A DNA stretch of 12,335 bases, taken from contig JAEZMC010000072.1 in assembly GCA_023435805.1 (NCBI GenBank), positions 1-12,335 on the forward strand, in the 5' to 3' direction. Of the stretch, positions 6,706-12,334 are shown one piece after another. The notes beneath the pieces are model-generated. The model saw nothing but the letters and a program-made list of their open reading frames with translations, ran no database searches and was not told the DNA's origin. Each line of letters starts with the position of its first letter. The first letter of the stretch is position 1. The translations under genes were made by a program, and so were the position numbers. This DNA is from Bacillota bacterium. Lineage in GTDB: Bacteria > Bacillota > Clostridia > Acetivibrionales > DTU013.

Positions 6706-8511
6706 ATGTATACCAGGTATTCAGATGAACTGATAGAAGAAATTCGTATCCATAACGATATAGTAGAGGTAGTATCTGAATATGTGAGGCTGGAAAAACG
6801 CGGAAAGAATTACTTTGGCCTCTGTCCTTTCCATCGTGAAAAAACGCCATCCTTTAGTGTCGAGTCCGGTAAACAGATATTTTATTGTTTCGGCTGCGGC
6901 AAGGGCGGAAATGTATTCCAATTCATATCACTTGCTGAAAAACTTGATTATATTGAGTCTGTCAGACTGCTGGCCGACAGGGCGAAAATTGTTTTGCCGG
7001 AGAGCGACGATACAGAACAGGCGGAAAAAGCAAAACTAAAACAGCTGGTTTTAAATATAAACCTGCTGGCTGCAAGGTATTACCATGAACTGCTGAATAC
7101 CGGAAAGGGCGAAGCCGCAGCGGCATACCTCAGCAAAAGAGAAATTTCGGAGAGTACGGCCAGAAGGTTCGGACTGGGTTATTCCACCGACGAATGGGAT
7201 GGTTTGGTCCGGCATCTGAAGTCAAACGGCATTGAAGAGGAGCACATGCTGCAAAGCGGACTGATTATGCGCAGCAGCAAGGGAACGCTGTATGACCGGT
7301 TTAAAGGCCGGCTGATGTTTCCGATTTTCGATATCAGAGGAAATGTCATCGGCTTTGGAGGCAGGGTACTGGACAATACGCTGCCCAAGTATGTGAACTC
7401 TCCGGAAACTGCAGTATACAGCAAAGGCAAGCATTTGTACGCTTTGAATTTTGCCAAGAATGCAAGCAGCAACAAACTGGTTGTGGTGGAAGGCTACATG
7501 GACGTCATTTCGCTGCACCAGAACGGTATCGGCAACGCTGTGGCGTCTCTGGGAACCGCACTGACAGAAAGCCAGGGACGGATATTGAAAAAATATTCGG
7601 AAGAGATCATCATATCCTATGATGCGGATACTGCCGGACAGGCGGCGACACAACGGGGACTGGATCTGCTCAGCGAGATCGGCTGCAATGTGAAGGTGCT
7701 TACAGTGCCGGACGGCAAGGATCCTGACGAATATATCAGGAAAAACGGGGCGGAAGCTTTTAAAAAGCTTGTTAACGGCGCATTGTCGCTGGTTGAATAC
7801 AAGATAAAGGTGTTGAGGAGTGAGCAGGATTTAACGACTACGGAAGGGAAAATCGCATTTTTGAACAAGGTTGCCGCCGTGCTGACGAAGGTGGACAATG
7901 TCATGGAACGGGAAATGTACATAAAAAAACTATCCCGGGAATATGAAATATCGGAAGAAGCGATACTTTCCGAAGTGATAAGACGGATACGGCCTGCCGC
8001 AAGGCAAAGCCTGAAAATAGCCAATGCAGTGGAAGCTGCAAGAAAAGCTGCAGCAGCAGGCGGTGAAATAGAGGGACGGCTCCTTCATGCCGAACGTTTC
8101 ATCCTGTCGTTATTATGTGTTGACAACAGCATATATGGCACAGTGAAGGAGCAGCTAAAATTCGGGATATTTAGAAGTGAGGAGAATCGAAGATTAGCGG
8201 AATTGATTTTTGAAAAGCTGGAACAACGCAAGGAATTTACTGCGGCAGAACTGCTTAGCAGCGTTCCGCAGGACGATACAGGAGAATTTGCCAGAATATT
8301 GAAGGAAGAATGCCATTGTGATGATAATCGAAAGGCAATTTTGGGTAAAATTAGAGATATAGAAATGTTCAATACTGAGATAAGACAAAAGCAAGTGCTG
8401 GAGTTGTTAAAGGACGAAAGTAAACTACCAGAAGGAGATGTTGACAAATTAAAACTGGAGTTCAGAAATTTGACACAAAAGATGAGAACGATAAAAAATA
8501 TGCCTCTATAA
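6706..8511 (+). CDS. dnaG: DNA primase
   Basis: DnaG makes the RNA primers for Okazaki fragments and for leading-strand start, working with the DnaB-type helicase. The product has 601 residues, the usual length. Domains in order: CHC2 zinc finger at residues 36-100 with ligands C40, H43, C61 and C64 (CPFHREKTPSF, FYCFGCGKGG); the N-terminal catalytic subdomain (about 125-250, containing FPIFDIRGNVIGFGGR); the TOPRIM domain (about 256-340) with E262 in VVEGYMD and the DxD pair D306/D308 in SYDADTAGQ; and a C-terminal helicase-binding region (about 420-600) that is less conserved. The ATG has an AAAGGA site six bases upstream. It precedes rpoD by 22 bases, the classical macromolecular-synthesis arrangement, here without rpsU in front. 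Confidence 0.98.
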   Translation: MYTRYSDELIEEIRIHNDIVEVVSEYVRLEKRGKNYFGLCPFHREKTPSFSVESGKQIFYCFGCGKGGNVFQFISLAEKLDYIESVRLLADRAKIVLPESDDTEQAEKAKLKQLVLNINLLAARYYHELLNTGKGEAAAAYLSKREISESTARRFGLGYSTDEWDGLVRHLKSNGIEEEHMLQSGLIMRSSKGTLYDRFKGRLMFPIFDIRGNVIGFGGRVLDNTLPKYVNSPETAVYSKGKHLYALNFAKNASSNKLVVVEGYMDVISLHQNGIGNAVASLGTALTESQGRILKKYSEEIIISYDADTAGQAATQRGLDLLSEIGCNVKVLTVPDGKDPDEYIRKNGAEAFKKLVNGALSLVEYKIKVLRSEQDLTTTEGKIAFLNKVAAVLTKVDNVMEREMYIKKLSREYEISEEAILSEVIRRIRPAARQSLKIANAVEAARKAAAAGGEIEGRLLHAERFILSLLCVDNSIYGTVKEQLKFGIFRSEENRRLAELIFEKLEQRKEFTAAELLSSVPQDDTGEFARILKEECHCDDNRKAILGKIRDIEMFNTEIRQKQVLELLKDESKLPEGDVDKLKLEFRNLTQKMRTIKNMPL

Positions 8512-8533
8512 ATATAGAAAGGAGGGGCCGCTG

Positions 8534-9628
8534 ATGAAAACTTTAAATAACGACGCAAATAATTCCAGCAGGAAGTCAATACTGAAGGAACTGGTCGAAA
8601 AGGGCAAATCCAAGGGCATGCTGACCTACAAGGAAATCATGGATGCTTTTGAAGAAGTTGAACTGGAGCCCGAACAGATCGAGAAAATTTATGAGACCGT
8701 TGAAAACATGGGTATTGATGTTGTCGGTGACATAGATGCTGAAATTCAGGATTTGCAGAATACGGAAGAAGAGCTTGATCTGACTCTTCCGGAAGGCATA
8801 AGCATAGATGATCCTGTAAGGATGTATCTGAAGGAAATCGGTAAGGTGCCCCTGCTGTCTGCTGATGAAGAAATTGAGCTGGCCAAGAGAATGGAAAAGG
8901 GCGAGAACGAAGCCAAAAGAAGGCTTGCAGAAGCCAATCTGAGACTCGTGGTCAGCATAGCCAAGCGCTATGTTGGCAGAGGCATGCTCTTTCTGGATCT
9001 CATTCAAGAGGGAAATCTTGGTCTGATTAAAGCTGTGGAAAAGTTTGACTACCGCAAAGGTTACAAGTTCAGCACCTATGCAACCTGGTGGATCAGACAG
9101 GCCATCACCAGAGCCATAGCCGATCAGGCCAGAACCATAAGGATTCCCGTGCATATGGTCGAAACAATCAATAAGCTGATCAGGGTTTCCAGACAGCTTC
9201 TTCAGGAGCTCGGCAGAGAACCGCATCCTGAAGAAATAGCGAAGGAAATGAGCATGTCGGTGGACAAGGTCAGAGAAATCATGAAGATTTCACAGGAACC
9301 GGTTTCCCTTGAAACACCGATAGGCGAAGAAGAAGACAGCCATCTGGGCGATTTTATTCCGGATGATGACGCTCCCGCACCCGCAGAGGCGGCTGCGTTT
9401 ACACTCCTTAAGGAGCAATTGATCGATGTGCTCGATACATTGACCGCCAGGGAGGAGAAAGTGCTGAGACTGCGGTTCGGACTGGACGACGGCAGAGCCA
9501 GAACGCTGGAGGAAGTGGGCAAGGAGTTCAATGTAACAAGAGAAAGAATAAGGCAGATTGAGGCCAAGGCATTGAGAAAGCTGCGTCACCCCAGCAGAAG
9601 CAAAAAACTGAAGGACTATCTGGATTAA
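8534..9628 (+). CDS. rpoD: RNA polymerase primary sigma factor (sigma-70/SigA)
   Basis: The primary sigma factor directs RNA polymerase to housekeeping promoters. The product has 364 residues, typical of Firmicute SigA, which lacks the long non-conserved insert of proteobacterial RpoD. Regions visible: 1.1 (about 15-75), 1.2 starting at DPVRMYLKEIGKVPLL (about 96), region 2 with NLRLVVSIAKRYVGRG and FSTYATWWIRQAITRAI (core binding and -10 recognition), region 3 (PVHMVETINKLIR onward), and region 4.2 helix-turn-helix with EEVGKEFNVTRERIRQIE near the C-terminus, ending RKLRHPSRSKKLKDYLD. A strong AAAGGAGGGG site precedes the ATG. It is cotranscribed with dnaG and closed by a terminator. The -10/-35 sites proposed elsewhere in this window are the type this factor would read. 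Confidence 0.98.
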   Translation: MKTLNNDANNSSRKSILKELVEKGKSKGMLTYKEIMDAFEEVELEPEQIEKIYETVENMGIDVVGDIDAEIQDLQNTEEELDLTLPEGISIDDPVRMYLKEIGKVPLLSADEEIELAKRMEKGENEAKRRLAEANLRLVVSIAKRYVGRGMLFLDLIQEGNLGLIKAVEKFDYRKGYKFSTYATWWIRQAITRAIADQARTIRIPVHMVETINKLIRVSRQLLQELGREPHPEEIAKEMSMSVDKVREIMKISQEPVSLETPIGEEEDSHLGDFIPDDDAPAPAEAAAFTLLKEQLIDVLDTLTAREEKVLRLRFGLDDGRARTLEEVGKEFNVTRERIRQIEAKALRKLRHPSRSKKLKDYLD

Positions 9629-9641
9629 AAACCGGATGTAT

Positions 9642-9676
9642 AAAAAACTCGATAAACAATCGGGTTTTTTCTTTTT
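9642..9676 (+). terminator. Intrinsic terminator of the dnaG-rpoD operon
   Basis: AAAAAACTCGAT pairs with ATCGGGTTTTTT (one G-T wobble) around a five-base loop, followed by CTTTTT. It lies just after the rpoD stop codon. Confidence 0.88.
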
Positions 9677-9690
9677 CGAAAAATAAGGCA

Positions 9691-9711
9691 ATGCCTGTAC
9701 CGGCTTATTTT
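9691..9711 (+). repeat. 21-bp direct repeat, left copy
   Basis: This copy matches 11137-11157 at 20 of 21 positions (ATGCCTGTA, then C here versus A there, then CGGCTTATTTT). It ends exactly where the ISL3-type inverted repeat begins. Its last eight bases, CTTATTTT, have the size of an ISL3 target duplication, and they also pair with AAAATAAG at 9680-9687. Confidence 0.75.
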
Positions 9712-9771
9712 GGCTCTATGTCAATAGTTGGGGTGGGGCTCAAGTAAAATAAAGTGTCTGGGATTTTTTAG

Positions 9772-9810
9772 CCAGTGGGTAATCGTAAGGTTGCTCACTG
9801 GTTTTGTTTT
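9772..9810 (+). terminator. Terminator hairpin inside the IS end
   Basis: CCAGTGGGTAA (9772-9782) pairs with TTGCTCACTGG (9791-9801), 11 bp with two G-T wobbles, around an eight-base loop. TTTTGTTTT follows. It would stop plus-strand transcripts entering the IS from the rpoD side, a common protective device in insertion sequences. Confidence 0.65.
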
Positions 9811-10086
9811 CCGATTGATCAGGTAGGGTAAGCAAATGTCTGCAGCTAGTTTCGTCACTAACAGGCTGTAGAAAGTATGACTCGCTGCAATGCGGGCGCC
9901 GATCATTCGCCATCCCTGGCTCATGATTCAGCGCCTGCGGCCTCCATGCCGCAGGTTCTGGTTCCTGACACCGCATTCCAGCATTGCCATACTTCACAGC
10001 CTGTATTGCTCCTTCACATGCTGTCTGCCATCTGCTTATCCTACCCGAATTAATTCTGGGCCATAACATGCAGGATTCGATTCCTG
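9811..10086. repeat. About 275-bp dispersed repeat with nested inverted repeats, copy 1
   Basis: This stretch matches 11935-12206 at roughly 88-90 percent by eye. Both copies begin CCGATTGATCAGG and end near GGATTCGRTTCC. Three concentric inverted repeats are visible: AGGTAGGGTAAGCA near the left with TGCTTATCCTACCC near the right; ACAGGCTGT with ACAGCCTGT; and the central CCTGCGGC with GCCGCAGG around CTCCAT. In this copy it overlaps the transposase 3' end and forms the non-coding 3' part of the IS remnant. Short open frames across it on the minus strand, such as MSQGWRMIGARIAAS, look like by-products of the repeat rather than genes. Confidence 0.8.
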
Positions 10087-10178
10087 AACCTCTTGAAATT
10101 CCTTACCCCAAAAGAATTCCTTTTAATAACTTTGATTTTTTTGTTCACTCCTTCAGTAAAGCCAAATGCAAAGCTCTC
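10050..10178 (-). pseudogene. C-terminal remnant of an ISL3-family transposase
   Basis: On the minus strand 42 codons plus TAA encode ESFAFGFTEGVNKKIKVIKR and then NSFGVRNFKRFRNRILHVMA with QN. The GFTEGVNxKIKxIKRxxxGxRNFxxFRxRIL pattern is the hallmark C-terminus of ISL3-family (IS204/IS1001/IS1096/IS1165) transposases, whose last catalytic acidic residue is the Glu in TEG. A full protein would be about 400 residues, so about 90 percent is missing. Upstream of FGFTEG the homology stops and a different frame carries a YciI-like fragment, suggesting a recombination junction near 10165. No start codon or ribosome site fits this frame. Confidence 0.75.
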
Positions 10179-10261
10179 AAATGTTCCACATGACCTTTCA
10201 GCAAGTCTGACATAAAAGCATCTTTTCGCTCGCCCTCGTAAATAACAACATATTTAGCCAT
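10145..10261 (-). pseudogene. Truncated YciI-like gene fragment downstream of tag
   Basis: An ATG at 10261-10259 opens 38 codons on the minus strand, beginning MAKYVVIYEGERKDAFMSDL and continuing LKGHVEHLRALH before LALLKE and a TGA. The N-terminal pattern, a short beta strand KYVVIYEG followed by HVEHLRALH, resembles the start of YciI-like (dimeric alpha-beta barrel) proteins of about 90-100 residues, where a glycine-rich GxLxxxGP segment should follow. Here the sequence instead runs into the ISL3 transposase tail in another frame at about 10165. It starts 29 bases after tag on the same strand, with a weak GGAAG site. Most likely a gene cut short by the IS; a spurious ORF is possible. Confidence 0.5.
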
Positions 10262-10290
10262 ATTCTTCCATACTTTTTTCCATCATTAGG

Positions 10291-10866
10291 CTACACCTTC
10301 AATATTTCCTCATAAACAAAACACTCGGTAATATGGTCATTGACCATACCCGTAGCTTGCATGAACGCATAAATTATGGTCGAACCAACAAACTTAAAGC
10401 CCATTTTTTTCAAGTCCTTGCTAATCCTATCGGAGAGCGGTGTGCTTGCGGGTAAATCCACAAGTTTCTCCCGATGCTCTGTAATAGGAGCATAATCCAC
10501 ATATCCCCATATAAATTTGTCAAAGCTCCCGTATTCTTCTATAATTCTTAGAAATGCTTTTGCATTACTCACAGTTGCGTTAATTTTCAGGCGATTCCTA
10601 ATTATTTTCTCATTTACCATGAGTTCTTGAATCTTTGCATCGCAATAAAGGGCTACCTTATTAGGATTAAACCCATCAAAAGCCTCTCTGAATGCTTCTC
10701 TCTTATTCAGCACGGTTTTCCATGTAAGTCCTGCCTGCATACCTTCTAAAGTAAGCATTTCAAACAGCTTAACATCATCATGTACAGGTCGTCCCCATTC
10801 GTTGTCATGATAGTCTATGAATATGGGGGTGTTTTCTACCCAAGAGCATCTTACTTTTCCATTCAT
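10291..10866 (-). CDS. tag: DNA-3-methyladenine glycosylase I
   Basis: Tag excises 3-methyladenine from alkylated DNA, starting base-excision repair. The 191-residue length matches the family. Conserved features: the zinc site C7 (RCSW), H20 (YHDNEWG), H178 and C182 near the C-terminus (VNDHITEC); Y19, E41 and W49 corresponding to the base-recognition residues of E. coli Tag (LEGMQAGLTW); and KKMGFKFVGSTIIYAFMQATG, the helix-hairpin-helix region. All appear intact, so the enzyme is probably active. The ATG follows GGAGG by nine bases. It is on the opposite strand from rpoD, next to broken genes and IS debris, and it is more AT-rich than the flanking housekeeping genes, which fits an accessory gene. 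Its upstream neighbour is a pseudogene and its downstream neighbour a YciI-like fragment. Confidence 0.96.
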   Translation of the reverse strand: MNGKVRCSWVENTPIFIDYHDNEWGRPVHDDVKLFEMLTLEGMQAGLTWKTVLNKREAFREAFDGFNPNKVALYCDAKIQELMVNEKIIRNRLKINATVSNAKAFLRIIEEYGSFDKFIWGYVDYAPITEHREKLVDLPASTPLSDRISKDLKKMGFKFVGSTIIYAFMQATGMVNDHITECFVYEEILKV

Positions 10867-10889
10867 AAAGCCTGTCCTCCAATCGAAAT

Positions 10890-11081
10890 CTAATAACTTC
10901 TCTCTACTGAAAGAAAATGAACTTTAGCGCTTTCACCGTCCAAGAAAGACAAGTACTCACAAGCTACTGCATTTTCATTAGCAATATCATATGCTTTAAG
11001 AACATCTTCCTACGTTTCCCACAAAACCGAGTCAGCCCACATCTCGCCATCAACAAGTAACTTGTGAGAAATATAGCCTAA
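10890..11081 (-). pseudogene. C-terminal remnant of a small monooxygenase-like (ABM/NIPSNAP-type) protein
   Basis: On the minus strand, reading from 11081 to a TAG at 10892-10890, the frame gives LGYISHKLLVDGEMWADSVL, WET, an in-frame TAG, then EDVLKAYDIANENAVACEYL and SFLDGESAKVHFLSVERSY. The pattern GYISHxLL...WADxVxWExMEDxxKA...FLxxxxxxVxHF is typical of the C-terminal half of small stress-responsive alpha/beta barrel proteins related to antibiotic-biosynthesis monooxygenases. One stop replaces the residue before EDV, and another stop lies just upstream of LGY; no N-terminal half is found. It ends 23 bases before tag on the same strand. The family match is from memory. Confidence 0.6.
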
Positions 11082-11136
11082 TCATATCATGTTAAACTTG
11101 ACTACACTATGTCATATTATAAATTATTAATACTTC

Positions 11137-11157
11137 ATGCCTGTAACGGCTTATTTT
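11137..11157 (+). repeat. 21-bp direct repeat, right copy
   Basis: This is the partner of 9691-9711, with one mismatch. It is not adjacent to any ISL3 terminus. Together the pair brackets the tag segment and IS remnant. Confidence 0.75.
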
Positions 11158-11209
11158 TCCTGTTATAAACCATGCTGCATAATGCAAATGATAAGACAGG
11201 TGAGACTAA

Positions 11210-11254
11210 ATGAAAAATACGCAGAAAAGGAGCAGATTTCTGCACAGTTTGTGA
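11210..11254 (+). CDS. Possible 14-codon leader ORF before the ferritin-like gene
   Basis: The frame ATG to TGA reads MKNTQKRSRFLHSL. It has an AGGTGAG site five bases upstream and ends 18 bases before the next start codon. Good spacing and a basic composition make translation plausible, but chance cannot be excluded. The leader around it also contains TGCATAATGCA and a CCTGTTAT/ATAAGACAGG pairing. Confidence 0.3.
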   Translation: MKNTQKRSRFLHSL

Positions 11255-11272
11255 AACAACAGGAGGAATGTT

Positions 11273-11500
11273 ATGGATAAGAGGATTGGATCGCCGGAGC
11301 TTCCGGAAATTGAGTATACGACTTACGACAGGCTGCTGAGGGCCTGGGAGAATTCAATGGAGCTCGTGCGGGATTTTGAAATGTATTCCAAAAGAATCGA
11401 GGACGAGGATATCAGCAAGGTTTTCAAAGTGTTTGCAGAGGATGAAGGAAAGCATGCATCGAAATTAAGAGAATTGCTGCTGGAACATAAAATGCACTAG
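11273..11500 (+). CDS. Small ferritin-like (rubrerythrin-type half) protein
   Basis: The frame encodes 75 residues with a strong CAGGAGGA site before the ATG. It is predicted all-helical: helix A at about 15-42 (TYDRLLRAWENSMELVRDFE) and helix B at about 45-72 with FKVFAEDEGKHASKLRELLL. The ExxH motif E58-H61 matches the iron-binding helix of ferritin-like and rubrerythrin-like proteins, but only one helix pair is present instead of four helices. If it binds iron it would have to do so as a dimer, as two-helix encapsulated ferritins do. There is no rubredoxin domain and no cysteine. It is transcribed alone, upstream of the tRNA pair. Metal binding is inferred; it may be only a structural relative. 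Confidence 0.8.
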   Translation: MDKRIGSPELPEIEYTTYDRLLRAWENSMELVRDFEMYSKRIEDEDISKVFKVFAEDEGKHASKLRELLLEHKMH

Positions 11501-11613
11501 TAGTAAATAGGCGCCAATACGGCGTCCACGCGCGCATTTCCTTACCCGCATACGATTAATACAGCATAGTGGGGCTAAATACTGCTGAACGTATAAAACT
11601 CCGAAAATTTTTC

Positions 11614-11642
11614 TTGACCGCGGTTGAAAGCGCAAGTATAAT
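11614..11642 (+). promoter_or_regulatory. Strong sigma-A promoter of the tRNA pair
   Basis: TTGACC (11614-11619), a 17-base spacer and TATAAT (11637-11642) give a near-consensus promoter ending 13 bases before the mature tRNA-Asn. The 150 bases between the ferritin-like gene and this promoter show no further gene. Confidence 0.88.
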
Positions 11643-11655
11643 AATATTTGTTCAT

Positions 11656-11731
11656 TCCTCAATAGCTCAGTCGGTAGAGCATGCGGCTGTTAACCGCAGG
11701 GTCGTAGGTTCAAGTCCTACTTGAGGAGCCA
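11656..11731 (+). tRNA. tRNA-Asn (GTT)
   Basis: The cloverleaf is complete. Acceptor TCCTCAA pairs with TTGAGGA; the D arm is GCTC/GAGC; the anticodon stem is TGCGG/CCGCA around CTGTTAA, giving anticodon GTT for AAC/AAU; the T arm is GTAGG/CCTAC with loop TTCAAGT. The discriminator is G and CCA is encoded. It is separated by one base from the next tRNA, so both come from one transcript. Confidence 0.96.
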
Positions 11732-11732
11732 C

Positions 11733-11809
11733 GGGCCTTTAGCTCAGTTGGTTAGAGCAACCGGCTCATAACCGGTTGGTCCGGGGTTCGAGTCCCTGAA
11801 GGCCCACCA
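11733..11809 (+). tRNA. tRNA with CAT anticodon, probably tRNA-Ile2 (lysidine) rather than Met
   Basis: Acceptor GGGCCTT pairs with AAGGCCC; the D arm is GCTC/GAGC; the anticodon stem is ACCGG/CCGGT around CTCATAA (anticodon CAT); the T arm is CGGGG/CCCTG with TTCGAGT; CCA is encoded. It lacks initiator features such as an unpaired first base. The acceptor pairs C4-G69 and C5-G68 and the pair C29-G41 match those that TilS recognises in E. coli tRNA-Ile2, and the overall sequence resembles Bacillus tRNA-Ile2. Automatic tools would label it tRNA-Met. Elongator Met remains possible. Confidence 0.93.
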
Positions 11810-11851
11810 AATAAAAAAACACCATCACAAGCGGATGGTGTTTTTTTATTT
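11809..11851. terminator. Terminator of the tRNA pair
   Basis: It is an 18-bp perfect inverted repeat: bases 11809-11826, ending AAAAAAACACCATC, against GATGGTGTTTTTTTATTT (11834-11851), with a seven-base loop. The A-run and T-run make it effective in both directions. Confidence 0.93.
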
Positions 11852-11876
11852 CAGCCAGGACCAGGTGGACTCGAAC

Positions 11877-11933
11877 CCGGGCGAGTGCGCGAGCCGGAAA
11901 GGAAACGCATGCGTTTCCGGGCGAGTGCGCGAG
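11877..11933. repeat. REP-like palindrome between two 17-bp direct repeats
   Basis: CCGGGCGAGTGCGCGAG occurs at 11877-11893 and again at 11917-11933, a 40-base period. Between and partly overlapping them is the perfect 18-bp palindrome GGAAACGCATGCGTTTCC (11901-11918). It is much more GC-rich than its surroundings and lies between the tRNA terminator and the second copy of the 275-bp repeat. It is likely a small dispersed palindromic element. Confidence 0.75.
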
Positions 11934-11934
11934 G

Positions 11935-12206
11935 CCGATTGATCAGGTAGGGTAAGCAAATGTCTGCAGCCAGTTCCGTCTCTAACAGGCTGTAGAAAGT
12001 ATTACTCGCTGCAATGCGGACGCTGATCATTCGCCATCCATGGCTCATGATGCAGCGCCTGCGGCCTCCATGCCGCAGGTTATGGTTCCTGATACCTCAT
12101 TCCAGCATCATCATACATCACAGCCTGTAAGCTACTTCACATGCTGTCTGCCATCTGCTTACCCTACCTGAATGATTCTAAGCCATAACATATAGGATTC
12201 GGTTCC
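11935..12206. repeat. About 275-bp dispersed repeat, copy 2
   Basis: This is the second copy of 9811-10086, with the same nested inverted repeats. Here the outer pair is a perfect 15 bp: CAGGTAGGGTAAGCA on the left and TGCTTACCCTACCTG on the right. The right edge still carries about eight codons of a transposase tail on the minus strand (NRILYVMA and a TAG). The left flank differs from copy 1: no ISL3 terminus is present, and the REP-like element abuts it. Confidence 0.8.
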
Positions 12207-12241
12207 CCCGTATATGCAAATCTTATTGTGTTGCCGATTTA

Positions 12242-12334
12242 CTAATTGCTCTTTCGTTCGGAAAAATCATCGGCCGCCGGGCCGTATTGAAGTTGTGCAG
12301 CTACCGTTACCGGTGCGGATGAACCGGCGGTATT
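12242..12334 (-). CDS. Possible 3' end of a minus-strand gene running off the window
   Basis: From the window edge, the minus-strand frame beginning at 12334 is open for 30 codons, NTAGSSAPVTVAAQLQYGPA then ADDFSERKSN, ending in TAG at 12244-12242. The composition looks protein-like, but the stretch is short. A competing plus-strand frame from ATG 12214 is also open to the edge but lacks a ribosome site and looks arginine-rich. No family is recognised and no terminator is seen. Confidence 0.3.
   Translation of the reverse strand, partial: NTAGSSAPVTVAAQLQYGPAADDFSERKSN

Larger units (their letters stand above)
9712..10178 (-). mobile_element. 3' end of an ISL3-family insertion sequence, truncated
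   Basis: The outer end at 9712 reads GGCTCTATGTCAATAG, which resembles the GGCTCTTTGTCAA-type termini of ISL3-family elements. On the minus strand the interior encodes the last 42 residues of an ISL3-like transposase, ending at 10050, followed by about 340 non-coding bases to the terminus. The other inverted repeat and about nine tenths of the transposase are absent; no CTATTGACATAGAGCC is found to the right. The element is dead. Family assignment rests on the protein tail and the terminus and is from memory of the family. Confidence 0.7.

Noticed and set aside
8576..9226. Minus-strand open frame of 216 codons inside rpoD
   Set aside because: It is the antisense of highly conserved sigma factor codons, with no independent support.
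9721..9924. Minus-strand frames in both 275-bp repeat copies with similar starts (MSQGWRMI and MSHGWRMI)
   Set aside because: The similarity is explained by the DNA repeat. The C-terminal halves diverge at the repeat edge, the stems cross the frame, and no ribosome site is present.
11098..11125. TTGACT followed by AT-rich sequence as a promoter
   Set aside because: TATAAA and TATTAT fall 14 and 11 bases from the -35, outside the normal range; the alternatives at proper spacing are poor.
9712..11157. Complete ISL3 composite transposon carrying tag
   Set aside because: Only one terminus and about 10 percent of the transposase are present; no matching inverted repeat occurs at the right-hand direct repeat.
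11856..11881. Segment whose reverse complement contains GGTTCGAGTCC, like a tRNA T-loop
   Set aside because: The surrounding bases do not form a T stem or acceptor, and no CCA or anticodon arm is found; at most a tiny remnant.
11877..11933. Two 17-bp repeats as a CRISPR array
   Set aside because: There are only two units, the 'spacer' is itself a palindrome, and no cas genes are present.
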